NCBI GenBank assembly: GCA_030789695.1
Contig: CM061140.1
Span: forward strand, 79,546,422-79,610,421
Source of the DNA: Scilla litardierei
Taxonomy: Eukaryota > Streptophyta > Magnoliopsida > Asparagales > Asparagaceae
Direction: 5' to 3'
DNA length: 64,000 nt
Under the pieces are notes generated by a model. That model worked only from the letters and a program-made list of their open reading frames with translations. It did no database searches and was not told the DNA's origin. The position numbers and the translations under genes are program-made. How positions within the stretch are numbered: position 1 is the first letter of the stretch; the number at the start of each line of letters is the position of its first letter. This document shows, piece after piece, positions 31,803 through 42,988 of this stretch.

Positions 31803-32535
31803 CTACCTAAGATCTAATCCCAAGGACCCAAAAGAAAAAGGGTACCAATATTTCATGTTTTATCTTTTCAGGTACCAAGAAAAGAAAGATGGATCTTAGA
31901 TAGTGGTTGTTCAAAACACATGACATGAAACATCAACCTTCTTTCAACCATTCAATATAAAGATGGAGGCTCAGTTACCTTTGGTGACAACAACAAAGGA
32001 AGAATCATACGCATTGGAACAGTTGGAAACCCCGATCAACCTATCATTGAGAATGTACTCTTGGTTGATGGTTTGGAAACATAATTTACTTTCCATTAGT
32101 CAATTATGTGATAAAGATTTTAAAATTGTTTTTGAACAACATGACTGCATCATTTATAATTCTGATATGTCTTCTATTTTATTTCGTGGTAAGCGTAAGA
32201 ATTATATTTATATATTATGCATGTCAGTTGCCACTCACAATCAATGTTTGATGATTTCATCAGACGATACACTTTTATGGTATAAACGTTTTGGACATAC
32301 TAATTTCAAAAATCTTGCACATATTTCAAAACACAAGTTAGTTATTGGAATGCCAAATATTTCATTCAAACATAAACATTTCTGTGATGCTTGTCAACAA
32401 GGAAAAATGCACAAATCTTCTTTTTAATCAAAGAACATCATCTCAACAAAAAGACGTTTAGAACTCCTACGCTTGGATTTATTTGGTCCTTCAAGAGTAG
32501 CCTCTTTGAATAAAAGTAGATATGCATTTGTTATT
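31803..32535 (+). pseudogene. SIRE protease, GAG-pre-integrase and start of integrase
   Basis: Protease signature WILDSGCSKHMT near 31890-31925, directly followed by a stop. The protease and adjoining region continue (VTFGDNNKGRI, then LLVDGLKHNLLSISQLCD across a frame change near 32070). The GAG-pre-integrase domain spans about 32240-32427 (LLWYKRFGHTNFKNLAHISK and the zinc-type HFCDACQQGKM). The integrase core begins (LRLDLFGPSRVASL) and is cut at 32535 by Athila-B. Confidence 0.88.
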
Positions 32536-34207
32536 TGACGTCCCCCGTGTTGTGCGTGTCAGATGTGTGCAATATATGATTGGGGGCGTGAGATTTAAAT
32601 ATTTATAACTGCAAGCTCACGGTGTTGTAGTGTGGCTTGGGGGTCGAACTCAGGGAGGCGTGGTTGTGCTTGTGTCAGAAAGGACCGGATTCACCCCATG
32701 GGTGAGCTAGCCCGAATCGGTAGATGGGTTGTCACGGAAAATAGAATGCGAGGGATAAACAATATGAAGGGAAACCCGGGACTTCGGTTTCCACCCTATC
32801 GTGCGATTCTCGCCAATACGGCCTACGGGTAGGATAACGATCGGAATTAGGGTTTAATGGTGAGCTGTTGCCTCTAAGAGTGATACCGGCGTCCCATGGA
32901 CCCAATATTCCGGTCGGTGCCCAGGATGATACGCCAGACTTCCCGGGTTCGGTCAGTGGGCATTCCCATGTCCATTAACGCTGACAGACTCCAGGAGCAC
33001 TAGGCTCGCAACGATAACTCCCAACATCTCATCCTGCCGCTCCCGCGCGCTAGGATTCGATGTCTACGCTAAGGGCGTGAGCTATGGCTAGGGAGTCAAC
33101 CGCCAAGTTTATTCCCCCTTGGCCCAACGGTCAAAGGTGGTCTTTTTCCCGCCGATGACAATGAAACACCCCGCGTAACCGATAGATTCCTAATCCCTAT
33201 CGATTTCCTAGTCCTATGAATGCATTAGGGAGAACCCACGAAGGGGTTTCCACTAAAATCCCAGATTTGGGAACTACTCACACATATTTACTAAAATGCA
33301 ATCTAAATGGAAATCGACTGTTAAAAACATAATCAAGCAATAGAAACGCGGTAGTAGGAATGCAATTAAGATAATATAAAAGTTTTGTAAAGATCAGAAG
33401 ACTTACAAATAACTAAAAAATTACAGCCGTCACAAGAGAGAAAAAACAGTAAAAAATAACAACTCTCGTTTTCTGGAAACCTAGGGCTTCTATATATAGA
33501 AAACGACATCACCCGATCGGTGAAGAATCACCCGATCAGGTGACCTGCTGCGAACTTTGGAAGCAATCTTCAAAATTTCACCCGGTCAGGTGACACGGTC
33601 GGTTGGCGGAAGTTGCTCGTCGTTTGGATTTTGAGCGTCGTTGGGTGAACCGATCGATTGATAAATCAACCGATCGGTTGGAATTGTTGCCCCAAAAGAC
33701 AGAGACTTTGGAAGTTTTGGCACGGTCAGCTGGCGGCCGGGTGAGCTCTCCGGGTCATCACTTCGAGAAAACGGCTACAGATGAACCGATCGGGTGAAGA
33801 TCACCCGATCGGTTGGATTTCAGCTCCAATTTCCCGAGAAGTTAGTCAGGTTGAACCGATCGGCGACCCGGTCGGTTGATGCTCCTGTAGCTTCAACTGC
33901 TGTCTGGGTGGTGCACGCGTGCATCACCCGATCGGTTGGCTGTGTCCAACCGATCGGGTGGGGGCTGAAAGATGGAGACCTCTGTCGTATGACCCCCTGG
34001 ATCACGCGTGACTCCTCCTATTGCTCCGGGGACTTATGATATCATATTTAAACATCCCATACGCTGGAAAACTCCTGCAAACACATAAAAACATGGAGAA
34101 GTAAAAGAAAACAAGAAAATACGAGAAAACGGATACGAGACGGCGGAAAATAACGGAAAAACACAAAAGAAAACGTGCGTGAATATATGAAATATAAACG
34201 CACGTCA
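32536..34207 (-). repeat. 3' LTR of Athila-B
   Basis: Holds the CCGATCGG palindrome array (33507-33964) and the TATA box CTATATATAG (33490-33499). Element-strand order: array, TATA, then R-U5. Confidence 0.93.
33507..33964. repeat. ACCCGATCGGTTG / CAACCGATCGGGT palindrome array (left LTR)
   Basis: About fifteen copies of a motif with core CCGATCGG flanked by CAC/GTG or CAA/TTG, for example CACCCGATCGGTGAAG (33511) and TCACCCGATCGGTTGG (33802). Many are decayed (CACCCGGTCAGGTG, GACCCGGTCGGTTG). Confidence 0.92.
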
Positions 34208-34833
34208 AAATCCCCCAAGCTGAACCCTTCCTCGTCCTCGAGGAAGACGAGTGAGAGTAGGAGCTCGGAGGGAGAAAATAGAGAGAAAGAGAAAAAAGAG
34301 AACTCTAAATCCTAAATCGCCCGTCAGGGCCAACAAAATCAAAAACGACTCACCAAGCAAGCAAACGCCAAATCACATCACTAAACCAAGGAATACGAGT
34401 CCAGACAAGTGCCATAGGCCCACGCGGTGAAGCACGAGTGAGTGTGGTCGTGTGCTAGCAGACGGTGTCGCTATCTACATTGTGCAATAAGCTCCATATA
34501 CACAAATCCAAGAAATGACCCAAATATCGATTCGATTCAGAAATAGCGGCGAATATGTAGTTCAAGCATGCATGAGAAGAGTATGAGAATAGAAACGCAT
34601 CATGTGTCAGGGACTCCACAGCTAGGGACTCGATCATCACCTCATTATTGCCTAGATAATAGCTAGAAATTCCCTATTCCAAGTGTTTTCGAAAGCGATG
34701 GGGGTTGAGATGATGTGGAGTAGAACACTCGGTGAAAATTCTCGCCTTCCCTTTATTCTCAATAGGTATGGAAATATTCACACACATTTTTTTGTGTTTT
34801 GGATATATGTATTTTTCGGATTTTTGGCTATAC

Positions 34834-34885
<52 letters not shown>

Positions 34886-36026
34886 CTTTCTTTTCTATTT
34901 TCTCTTTTTTAAGTATTTTGGGGTATATACACGTGTGTACTCTCCCAAGTGGGAGAACGGTACACGACGAGGGGATTTGCACCAAGTAAAATAAAAAAAG
35001 AAATCGGATTCTAAACACTTGGGCAAGGGAAATGTCTCGCTAATCAGAGCATAGGCTAAAATGGGCTATCCTAGTCCTAACTGTGGAATCCCGACACATG
35101 CAAAATGAAGCATACGATATAAGTATATTCACACATACAGAAGCAGATAAGAGAGGCAAATACCGCATATTCAAATCGAAGCATGATAATCTAGGGGTCA
35201 TTCCTGGACAGGTATATAAAACACAATCACAAAGTAGAAGCACACCAAATAGCTAGGCATGACACACGGCTCACAAAAAAGCAAAATGGACCCACTATGC
35301 ATGAAATGCAAGAGGACTCAACTTCCTAGGGTTAGTGAATGTGATTATCGAAGCCATGCTAGGTGTGTGTGTGATTTTTGTGGCAATTCATCATATGGTT
35401 CATCTCTAGGAGAAAGAGATAAAAAGAAGAAAAGAAAAAATAAAGATACGATGAAAACAACTCAAAAATGAAGAAAAAGAGACAAATGATGCACGAAGTG
35501 CGACTCCCCCAAGCTAAAACTTGCATTGCACTCAATGCAATAGAACTAAATACGGGAGGGCAATGAAAATGGGGGGAAATACGCACCGACACAAAAAGAT
35601 ATGAAAGACAAGAAAAACACACAAACGAAACTGAAAAGAAGAATAAAAATAAAAATCACAACACACGACATATAAACAGAAAATAAAAATAGAAAATCAC
35701 ACCACACAACATATATAACAAACGCACAAAGAAAACATCACACGATAGCACATAGAAAAAATTGACTTCCCCAAAGCTAGACGTGACAGTGCTAGCATAT
35801 GATGTGATCATGAAAATGCAGAGATATACAAGGGGACGTGAATACAAGAAAAAAATGGAAATAAAAATAAAAATGGGACCTGATGCGTGAGTGGGTCCTC
35901 CCCCAAGCTGTGGTAAAGTAGGGCCCCGTAAAGACAGATGTGCAGTAAAAATAGGGGGATGCAAAAACTGGATGGGAATATATCAGGCAGAGGCACCACC
36001 CTCTGGGGTGGTGATGTGGCCCTCTG
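34208..36026 (-). other. 3' non-coding region of Athila-B
   Basis: Runs from the polypurine tract beside the LTR (element strand GCTTGGGGGATTT) to the stop of the 3' ORF. No coding signal. A (TA)n microsatellite occupies 34842-34883, and A-rich sequence fills 35400-35870. Long open frames here encode Ile-Tyr or Phe/Ser repeats and are spurious. Confidence 0.7.
34842..34883. repeat. (TA)n microsatellite
   Basis: About 21 TA dinucleotides inside Athila-B. Confidence 0.95.
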
Positions 36027-36392
36027 CTATAGACCAGGAGTGGTGGGGTGTGGGATGTCAGGCTCGAAATCATCGGGTGAGTCAGTACGAATGTGACGCA
36101 TGAGGCTTTGAAGGACGGGTAGGTCACGCTCGACAGACTGCTGAGTTGCCTCACCACCAACTCCTGCTAGGAGGAGCATGGCCATGAACCGGTCAGCTTG
36201 GTCGTCGTCACGGAATGTCATCTGGTATTCGGTGTCGCCTATGTAAATGGGGTCAGAGGGGCGTGGGGCGGTGGTGGTGGATGAATTGGTGGTGGTGGTG
36301 GCTCGGGTGGGGGATCGTGTGCGACGAGTGCACCGGGTAGGCCTAGGGTTGGACGTGCCAGCGTTGGCGGGTCTAGCACGGCATGGAGGCAT
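36027..36392 (-). CDS. Athila-B 3' ORF (ORF1-like, short)
   Basis: 121 codons from ATG 36392. A basic Pro/Arg/Thr-rich start (MPPCRARPANAGTSNPRPTR) and a Thr/Asn/Ser run lead to IYIGDTEYQMTFRDDDQADRF and a leucine-rich helix (FMAMLLLAGVGGEATQQ), ending PDIPHPTTPGL. The MPP-Arg start, low-complexity linker and TFRDD block match the Athila-A 3' ORF at 1-506, but this copy stops early. It is probably a truncated form of the Athila ORF1 / env-position protein. Function unknown. Confidence 0.5.
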   Translation of the reverse strand: MPPCRARPANAGTSNPRPTRCTRRTRSPTRATTTTNSSTTTAPRPSDPIYIGDTEYQMTFRDDDQADRFMAMLLLAGVGGEATQQSVERDLPVLQSLMRHIRTDSPDDFEPDIPHPTTPGL

Positions 36393-36817
36393 TGTGCAGG
36401 AGGAGTCGTGTGTGTGTGAGTGTATGCAATCACATGTAATTAAGCAAAATGAAAATCTAGGGCAAAATATAAAATTGAGCTAAGGAGCGAAGTTACCCAA
36501 GCGAGACGAAGATCCTTGCTCGTAGATGTCCCAACGCAATGCGACGAGGGAAGTGTGAAGCCGCGGCGCTTCTTTTCAGCAAAATTTCGAAGGGGGGGGG
36601 GGGGGGGGGTGGGCGGAAATTAGGGTTTTTGTGGGGCTGAATCGAAGAGAAAGAGAGAGAGAGATCGATGGAAAGATGGAAAAAGAGAGGGGAGAGATCG
36701 ATTGGGAGGGGTTTTTAGTTGGTTGAGTGAAGGAGGAGGACGGTTGGAGGGAGGAGAAGTCGAAACGGCGATGAGAATCGAGATCGGGTGAGGGGGAAAT
36801 GAACGGGTGGAGTTGGG
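36393..36817 (-). other. Leader of the Athila-B 3' ORF
   Basis: Non-coding, between the internal TATA box and ATG 36392. Contains an uninterrupted run of about 18 G at 36592-36609 and a GA-rich stretch at 36645-36700. Confidence 0.5.
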
Positions 36818-36828
36818 TTATTTATAGG
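36818..36828 (-). promoter_or_regulatory. Internal TATA box (CCTATAAATAA), Athila-B
   Basis: TATAAATA on the minus strand, about 10 bp downstream of the internal palindrome array and about 430 bp upstream of ATG 36392. It mirrors the arrangement at 1055-1402 in Athila-A. Confidence 0.55.
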
Positions 36829-36837
36829 GTTTAAGTC

Positions 36838-37186
36838 GAATCGATCGGGTGAAATGTCACCCGATCGGTTGACAATTAGGTCGAAAATATTACTCAAAAT
36901 TGGCTACAGGCGACCCGATCGGTTGAGAACTCAACCAATCGGGTGGCCGCTTCACACTTTTTCCCGAAAGTTTAGTACAGCTCACCCGGTCAGTCACCCG
37001 ACCACGTTTTGTATCAACCGACCGGTTGATCAATTCCCAAAATTTTTCGAAACTTCAGCCATTCCCAAACGGTCTGCCACCTGGTCACGCTTTGCTTCAC
37101 CCGACCGGTTCACTGGAGAGCCGATACAGACCATCGTCTGATACGTCTCACCCGATCGGTTGATTGGTCGCCCGATCTGGTGAGGG
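36838..37186. repeat. Internal CCGATCGG palindrome array, Athila-B
   Basis: Copies include ATCGATCGGGTGAA (36840), TCACCCGATCGGTTG (36858), CGACCCGATCGGTTGAG (36911), CAACCAATCGGGTGG, CAACCGACCGGTTGAT (37015), CACCCGACCGGTTCAC and CACCCGATCGGTTGAT (37149). Confidence 0.9.
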
Positions 37187-37317
37187 CTTGTTTCCTGCAA
37201 AAATTTATGAATGGCCTAAGTTTCTCGACGGATGATCCCGCGGCTGAATTTAATTATTAAAGTAGAAAAAATAAAGATAATAAAAATCCTAAAAATGAAG
37301 ATAAAAGTTTAGAGCAT

Positions 37318-37366
37318 GGGTTGCCTCCCATGAAGTGCTTTTGTTTAACGTCGTTTGCTCGACGCC
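37318..37366 (-). other. Conserved Athila non-coding motif (copy B)
   Basis: GGGTTGCCTCCCATGAAGTG, CTTTTGTTTAACGTCG, then GCTCGAC. It aligns with 1669-1713 of Athila-A and lies about 15-60 bp downstream of the protease stop. Confidence 0.75.
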
Positions 37367-37378
37367 CGTAGATGATAT

Positions 37379-38634
37379 TCAAGGTGGACGGGGGTGATGC
37401 CCTAATATCGGCATCGCTTCAGATTCAGAGTTGGTGGCCTTCGGTGTCGTCGGCGGTGACAAGAAAACTTGCTCGACGACCCTCCCTTTGTTGACGGGAT
37501 CCGGGGGCTTCTCCCTTATATTGGCGTCTACCGCCACTCGTTTCAGGATCCGAATCTCTTCTCCGGTGAGCCCCATGGGCTCTTTCCCTTTCCTCCTCGT
37601 CAGAGGAGCATTTTGAAATCCGGGAGGGACCGTGTGTGCCGCATCTGCTTTCCCAGCAACGTCATATTTCTTCAGGCCGACTGGTTCTTCTAAGTCTTCC
37701 AAGCTATCGGGGGGATTTCTTGAAAGAATTTCCCAGGAGCTTGCTTCCACAACTCTCTCTTCTTCTAACTCCAGCATATTGCATCTTGGATCATCCGGGG
37801 GATTGGGGTGCTTCATTGACAACCCTAAGTCAAACTCGACTTTTTCATTGCCGACGTTAAGGGAAAGCTTTCCATTCTTCACATCTATAAAACGCCGGCA
37901 GTGCCCATGAAAGGCCATCCAAGGATGATGGGGGTGTGCGCATCTTCAGGCATGTCCATGAAGACGAAGTCCACTGGCACATGCACCCCACTTACGTTGA
38001 CAGGGAGGTCATCAACAACCCCCACCAGATATTTGACCGAACGGTCTGCAAGCTGTAGGGTCATACCGATGGGCTCCAAGTCACCCATTCCTATCCTCTT
38101 ATACATCGACAGGGGCATCAGACTGACGCTCGCTCCAAGATCGACGAGCGCGCGATGGATCTTTACCTCCCTGATCGCGCAAGGGATAGAGAAGCTTCTC
38201 GGGTCTTTAAGCTTAGGCGGATTTGCTCTCTGAATGAGAGCGCTGCATTCCGTGTTCAATACGACTTTCTCCTTTCTCGACCATTTTGTCACCAAATCCT
38301 TTAGAAATTTTGCGTAGGAGGGGATCGTCTCGATAGCTTCAAGTAAGGGGATTTGCAAGCTTAGATCCTTGATCATGGCAAAAAATTTGCCATACTTTTC
38401 GTCTATCTTGGCTTGAGTTATCCGTTGTGGAAAAGGCACAACGGGCTTGAACACTTTGAGGCTCCCTTCCTCGTCTTTCTTCTTCTCCTCTTCAGTGACT
38501 CCTTCCGAAGTCGTTGGCTTTGGCGACGAAGCACCGTCGTCTTTGGCTTTTTCAATTGGTCGCTCTACGACCAATGATGCTTCCGGTTCCTTTGGGGGCA
38601 CTCTTGTGGGGATTTGTGTTCCGCTCCTCAACAC
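37379..38634 (-). pseudogene. Athila-B protease (frameshifted)
   Basis: 38634-37885 carries the gag-pro linker (KFLKDLVTKWSRKEKVVL), the catalytic block HRALVDLGASVSLMPLSMY and the strand PIILGWPFMGTAGVL, where the frame ends. The neighbouring frame 37918-37379 continues as DVKNGKLSLNVGNEKVEFDL and an acidic/Pro-rich tail. One frameshift near 37900 separates the two. No RT follows. Same gag-pro-then-nothing layout as Athila-A. Confidence 0.85.
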
Positions 38635-40106
38635 GATAGCAGATACATTCGCATGCTCGTGCGTGAGGCCAACATTTGGTTTGCTCCCCTCAGGTTCACT
38701 TCCGGTTGTGGCGGCAATAGGTTTTGTGAACTTTGAAGGTTCGCCACTTGTAACCCCAGATGGGTTACTTGGTCAGTGAGAGCCCTCTGCTCCATCTCCC
38801 GCTTCAAATTTATCTTCTCCTGGTTGGTGATGTATTGAGTCAAGAGGGACTCAACCGGAGAGATGGCCCTCTGCTGGCCATATTGCTGCTGCTGCTGAAT
38901 GGGCTGCTGATTCCTGGGAGCATATTGCTGATACTGTTGTGGAGGCTACTGCTGCTGAAACTGCTGCTGCTGAGGCCTAGCCGGTTGATATATTAGCTGC
39001 TGTTGTTGCTGAGGAGGCGGTTGATGATACGGTGCCCGGTAGCTAAGGTTGGGGTTGTTCTGGTTATTTGGAGAGTAGGCCGGATTGGAGCTAGTCTGGG
39101 GTGGATACAGTGCATTTCCCGTAGGATTATAGAATAGTGTGCTCGCTTGGTCTAACGGTGGTGAGATGTCACCACCCTCGAAGTCTCCCATGACTTCGGA
39201 TTCCACCGCCGCAATATGTTGTGTACCGGTGCCACCGGCTCCTACCATTAGCGCGGAGATCTGGGTCGACAACAAGTCGAATTTGCTGGATAATTTGTCG
39301 ACGTCCTCGACCCTGTGGATACCCCCAAATCTAGGTGTGGCTCTCTCGTCACACCACCGCTCATTGTTTGATGCCATATTTTCTAATATGTTCCCGGCAT
39401 CTTCTTCACTTCTGGACATGAAGGACCCCCCAGCCGCGGCTTCCATCGAAGATTTTAAATCATCCCTCAATACGTTGTAGAACAGATTAATTATCTGCCA
39501 CTTGGGAAGTTCGTGATGAGGGCATCTTCGCTGCATTTCCTTATATCTTGTCCAAGCTTCATGCAGGGACTCGTGGCTGGCCTGGGAGAAGGAGGAGATT
39601 TCACTCCTCAACTTCATGTTCTTCCCTGGAGGAAAGAAATTTGTCAGAAAAGCGTTTGAAAACTTCTCCCAAGTGTTGAACGTATTTGGGTCCTTCCCCC
39701 TAAGCTACAGCTTGGCCTTATCCCGCAGAGAGAAGGGCAATAACTTCAGACGGATCGCCTCAGTGGTGACACCATTTATCCGAAAGGTGTCACACTTCTC
39801 CAAGGAGTCCAGGTGCTCAATGGGGCTCTCCATAGGTGCCCCCGAGAATTGATCTTGCTGGATCCACGTCACTAGGGACGGCTTGAGCTCGAAGCTCTGT
39901 GCAGTAATAGCAGGAGGGCAGATGGCGGAGGTGGACTCGATGGATGGCATCGAGTACTCCAGCAGGGATTTATGTGGTGGGGTGTTCTCCCCCATAGCTT
40001 CGGACTCTTCTCTTCTTCACTTCTCTGCGGCCAGATGCCTTAGGGTGGCGTTTATCTCAGGATCGACAGGAATCAAGTCGTCAAGACTTCTTGTGTTCCT
40101 GTGCAT
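38628..40106 (-). pseudogene. Athila-B Gag, several lesions
   Basis: ATG at 40106 (MHRNTRSLDDLIPVDPEINA) reaches a stop near 40018. 39995-39705 holds the start of the gag core (SLVTWIQQDQFSGAPMESP, FRINGVTTEAIRLKLLPFSL). 39617-38946 holds its second half (SQASHESLHEAWTRYKEMQR, CPHHELPKWQIINLFYN) and a Gln-rich linker with a (CAG/CTG)n-like stretch at 38880-39020. 38843-38628 is the C-terminal coiled coil. No zinc knuckle, as in Athila-A. Confidence 0.85.
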
Positions 40107-40280
40107 TCAAAGCAACAAACACCCGTGAAGCGGAAAGTGGGAAAGAAACAGATAAAATAGAAAATAAAAATAAGAAAGTGAAAATGAAAGATGAAAAATA
40201 AGAATGCAAAAATTATTGCGAGGTAGAGATATGAGCTAGACTCAAGGGTTCATGAGATCCAAAAATAACAAGCACGTTGC

Positions 40281-40299
40281 CTCCCCGGCAACGACGCCA
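40281..40299 (-). other. Athila-type primer site of Athila-B
   Basis: TGGCGTCGTTGCCGGGGAG on the element strand, one change from the usual TGGCGCCGTTGCCGGGG, 7 bp from the LTR. Confidence 0.8.
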
Positions 40300-40306
40300 T
40301 AAAGCT

Positions 40307-41977
40307 TGACGTCCCCCGCGTTGTGCGTGTCAGATGTGTGCAATATATGATTGGGGGCGTGAGATTTAAATATTTATAACTGCAAGTGCACGATGTTGTA
40401 GTGTGGCTTGGGGGCCGAACTCAGGGAGGTGTGGTTATGCTTGTGTCAGAAAGGACCGGATTCACCCCATGGGTGAGCTAGCCCGAATCGGTAGATGGGT
40501 TGTCATGGAAAATAGAATGCGAGGGATAAACAATATGAAGGGAAACCCGAGACTTCGGTTTCCACCCTATCGTGCGATTCTCGCCAATACGGCCTACGGG
40601 TAGGATAACGATCGGAATTAGGGTTTAATGGTGAGCCGTTGCCTCTAAGAGTGATACCGGCGTCCCATGGACCCAATATTCCGGTCGGTACCCAGGATGA
40701 TACGCCAGACTTCCCGGGTTCGGTCAGTGGGCATTCCCGTGTCCATTAACACTGACAGACTCCGGGAGCACTAGGCTCGCAATGATAACTCCCAACATCT
40801 CATCCTGCCGCTCCCGCACGCTAGGATTTGACGTCTACGCTAAGGGCGTGAGCTATGGCTAGGGAGTCAACCGCCAAGTTTATTACCCATTGGCCCAACG
40901 GTCAAAGGCGGTCTTTTTCCCGCCGATGACAATGAAACACCTCATGTAACCGATAGATTCCTAATCCCTATCGATTTCCTAGTCCTATGGACGCATTAGG
41001 GAGAACCCACGAAGGGGTTTCCACCAAAATCCCAGATTTGGGAACTACTCACGCATATTTACTAAAATGCAATCTAAATGGAAATCGGCCGTTAAAGACA
41101 TAATCGAGCAATAGAAACGCGGTAGTAGTAATGCAATTAAGATAATATCAAAGTTTGTTAAAGATCAGAAGACTTTCAAATAACTAGAAAATTACAGCCG
41201 TCACAAGAGAGAAAAAACAGTAAAAAATAACAACTCTCGTTTTCTGGAAACCAAGGGCTTCTATATATAGAAAACGAAATCACCCGATCGGGTGAAGAAT
41301 CACCCGATCGGGTGACCTGCTGCGAACTTCGGAAGCAATCTTCAAAATTTCACCCGGTCAGGTGACACGGTCGGTTGGCGGAAGCTGCTCGTTGTTTGGA
41401 TCTTGAGCGTCGTCGGGTGAACCGATCGGTTGATAAATCAATCGATCGGTTGGAATTATTGCCCAAAAGACAGAGACTTCAGAAGTTTTGGCACGGTCTT
41501 CTGGCGGCTGGGTGAGCTCTTCGGGTCATCACTTCGAGAAAACGGCTACAGATGAACCGATCGGGTGAAGATCACCCGATTGGTTGGATTTCAGCTCTAA
41601 TTTTCCGAGAAGTTAGTCGGGTTGAACCGATCGGTGACCCGGTCAGTTGATGCTCCAGTAACTTCAGCTGCTGTCCAGGTGGTGCACGCGTGCATCACCC
41701 GATCGGTTGGCTGTGTCCAACCGATCGGGTGGGGGCTGAAAGATGGAGATCTCTGTCGTATGACCTCCTGGATCACGCGTGACTCCTCCCGTTGCTCCGG
41801 GGACTTATGATATCGTCGTTAAACATCCCCTACGCTGGCAAACTCCTGCAAACACGTAAAAACATGGAGAAGTGAAAGAAAACAAGAAAATACGAGAAAA
41901 CGGATACGAGACGGCAGAAATAACGGAAAAACACAAAAGAAAACGTGCGTGAATATATGAAATATAAACGCACGTCA
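40307..41977 (-). repeat. 5' LTR of Athila-B
   Basis: 1671 bp, collinear with 32536-34207. TATA box CTATATATAG at 41261-41270; palindrome array 41279-41737, starting about 10 bp upstream of the TATA box on the element strand. Confidence 0.93.
41279..41737. repeat. CCGATCGG palindrome array (right LTR)
   Basis: Same array as 33507-33964. Some copies are better preserved here (TCACCCGATCGGGTGA at 41280 and 41300 against CACCCGATCGGTGA and CACCCGATCAGGTGA on the left). Confidence 0.92.
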
Positions 41978-42973
41978 TTATTGTTGATGATTATTCACGA
42001 TACACTTGGGTTTTATTCTTACATAATAAGAATGATGCTTTTGAAGAATTTTCCATCTTCTGTAAAAAGATTCAAAAGATCAAATCCTCAAACATTGTTA
42101 CTATTCGTAGTGATCATGGAAAAGAATTTGAGAATGAATCTTTTACCAAGTTTTGTAATGAAAATGATATTACTCACAAATTTTCTTTTCCACGTGCTAC
42201 ACCACAAAATGATGCTGTAGAAAAGAAAAATAGAACTCTTCAAGAATGTGTCAGAACAATGCTTTGTGATAGTAACCTACCAAAATATTTTTGGACAGAA
42301 GCTGTTGTAACCGCTTGTTACATCTTGAATAAAGTTCTTATAAGACCATTTCTAAACAAAACTTGTTTTGAACTATTCTTCGATCGTATTTCCCGAGTAT
42401 CTTATTTTAAAGTGTTTGATGTAAATGTTTCATTCTTAACACTAGAGATGCACTTGACAAATTTGATTCTAAATCTGATGAAGGAATTTTTTTGGATACT
42501 CAACACGTAGTAAAGCCTATAGAGTTTTCAATAAAAGAACTTCAGCAGTTGAAGAATCATTACATGTCACTTTTGATGAGACCCCATCATCTAATTCTCA
42601 AATCATTGATGATGAAGAGAATTTATTACCTGTAATTAAATCTTTTGATAATGCTAAACTTAATGATTATGGTGCTACTAACCCTTCTGTTGAGTGTGAT
42701 TCAGATCTTCCAAAAGCATTTGCACAAGTTCCAAATCATCCATCAGATTTAATCATTGGAGACATCACAGATGGAGTGAAAACTCGCCGACAGATAGAAC
42801 AACTGGCACATTGTGCATTTCTATCATCCATTGAACCAAAGAACATTAATGATGCTTGTAATGACAGTTCATGTATCATGGCTATACATGAAGAACTCAA
42901 CCAATTCCAAAGAAATGATGTTTGTGAATTAGTTCCTCGACCTTCAGATCATCCAGTTATTGGTACCAAGTAG
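41978..42973 (+). pseudogene. SIRE integrase (3' part) and integrase-RT linker
   Basis: Resumes after Athila-B: VDDYSRYTWVLFL, then IVTIRSDHGKEFENESFTKF (second catalytic Asp region), FSFPRATPQNDAVEKKNRTL (catalytic Glu) and YILNKVLIRPFLNKTCFEL. Frames change near 41985-42260 and again near 42410. The linker 42520-42770 is broken. 42776-42973 gives FLSSIEPKNINDACNDSSCI, the region just before RT, ending in a TAG after PVIGTK. Confidence 0.88.
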
Positions 42974-42988
42974 GTATTCAATAATAAG

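Larger units (their letters stand above)
32536..41977 (-). mobile_element. Athila-type element, family B, complete, inserted in SIRE integrase
   Basis: 9442 bp, minus strand. LTRs 32536-34207 (1672 bp) and 40307-41977 (1671 bp) with TGACGTGCG ... GGGGGACGTCA ends. Perfect TSD TTATT at 32531-32535 and 41978-41982. Primer site TGGCGTCGTTGCCGGGGAG near the right LTR, purine tract GCTTGGGGGATTT at the left. Internal order: gag, protease, conserved motif, palindrome array with TATA, 3' ORF. No RT or integrase. LTRs differ at many sites and gag-pro is broken, so it is older than the gag-only element at 2623. Confidence 0.93.

Noticed and set aside
34674..35018. Open frames with Ile-Tyr runs
   Set aside because: They are translations of the (TA)n microsatellite at 34842-34883.
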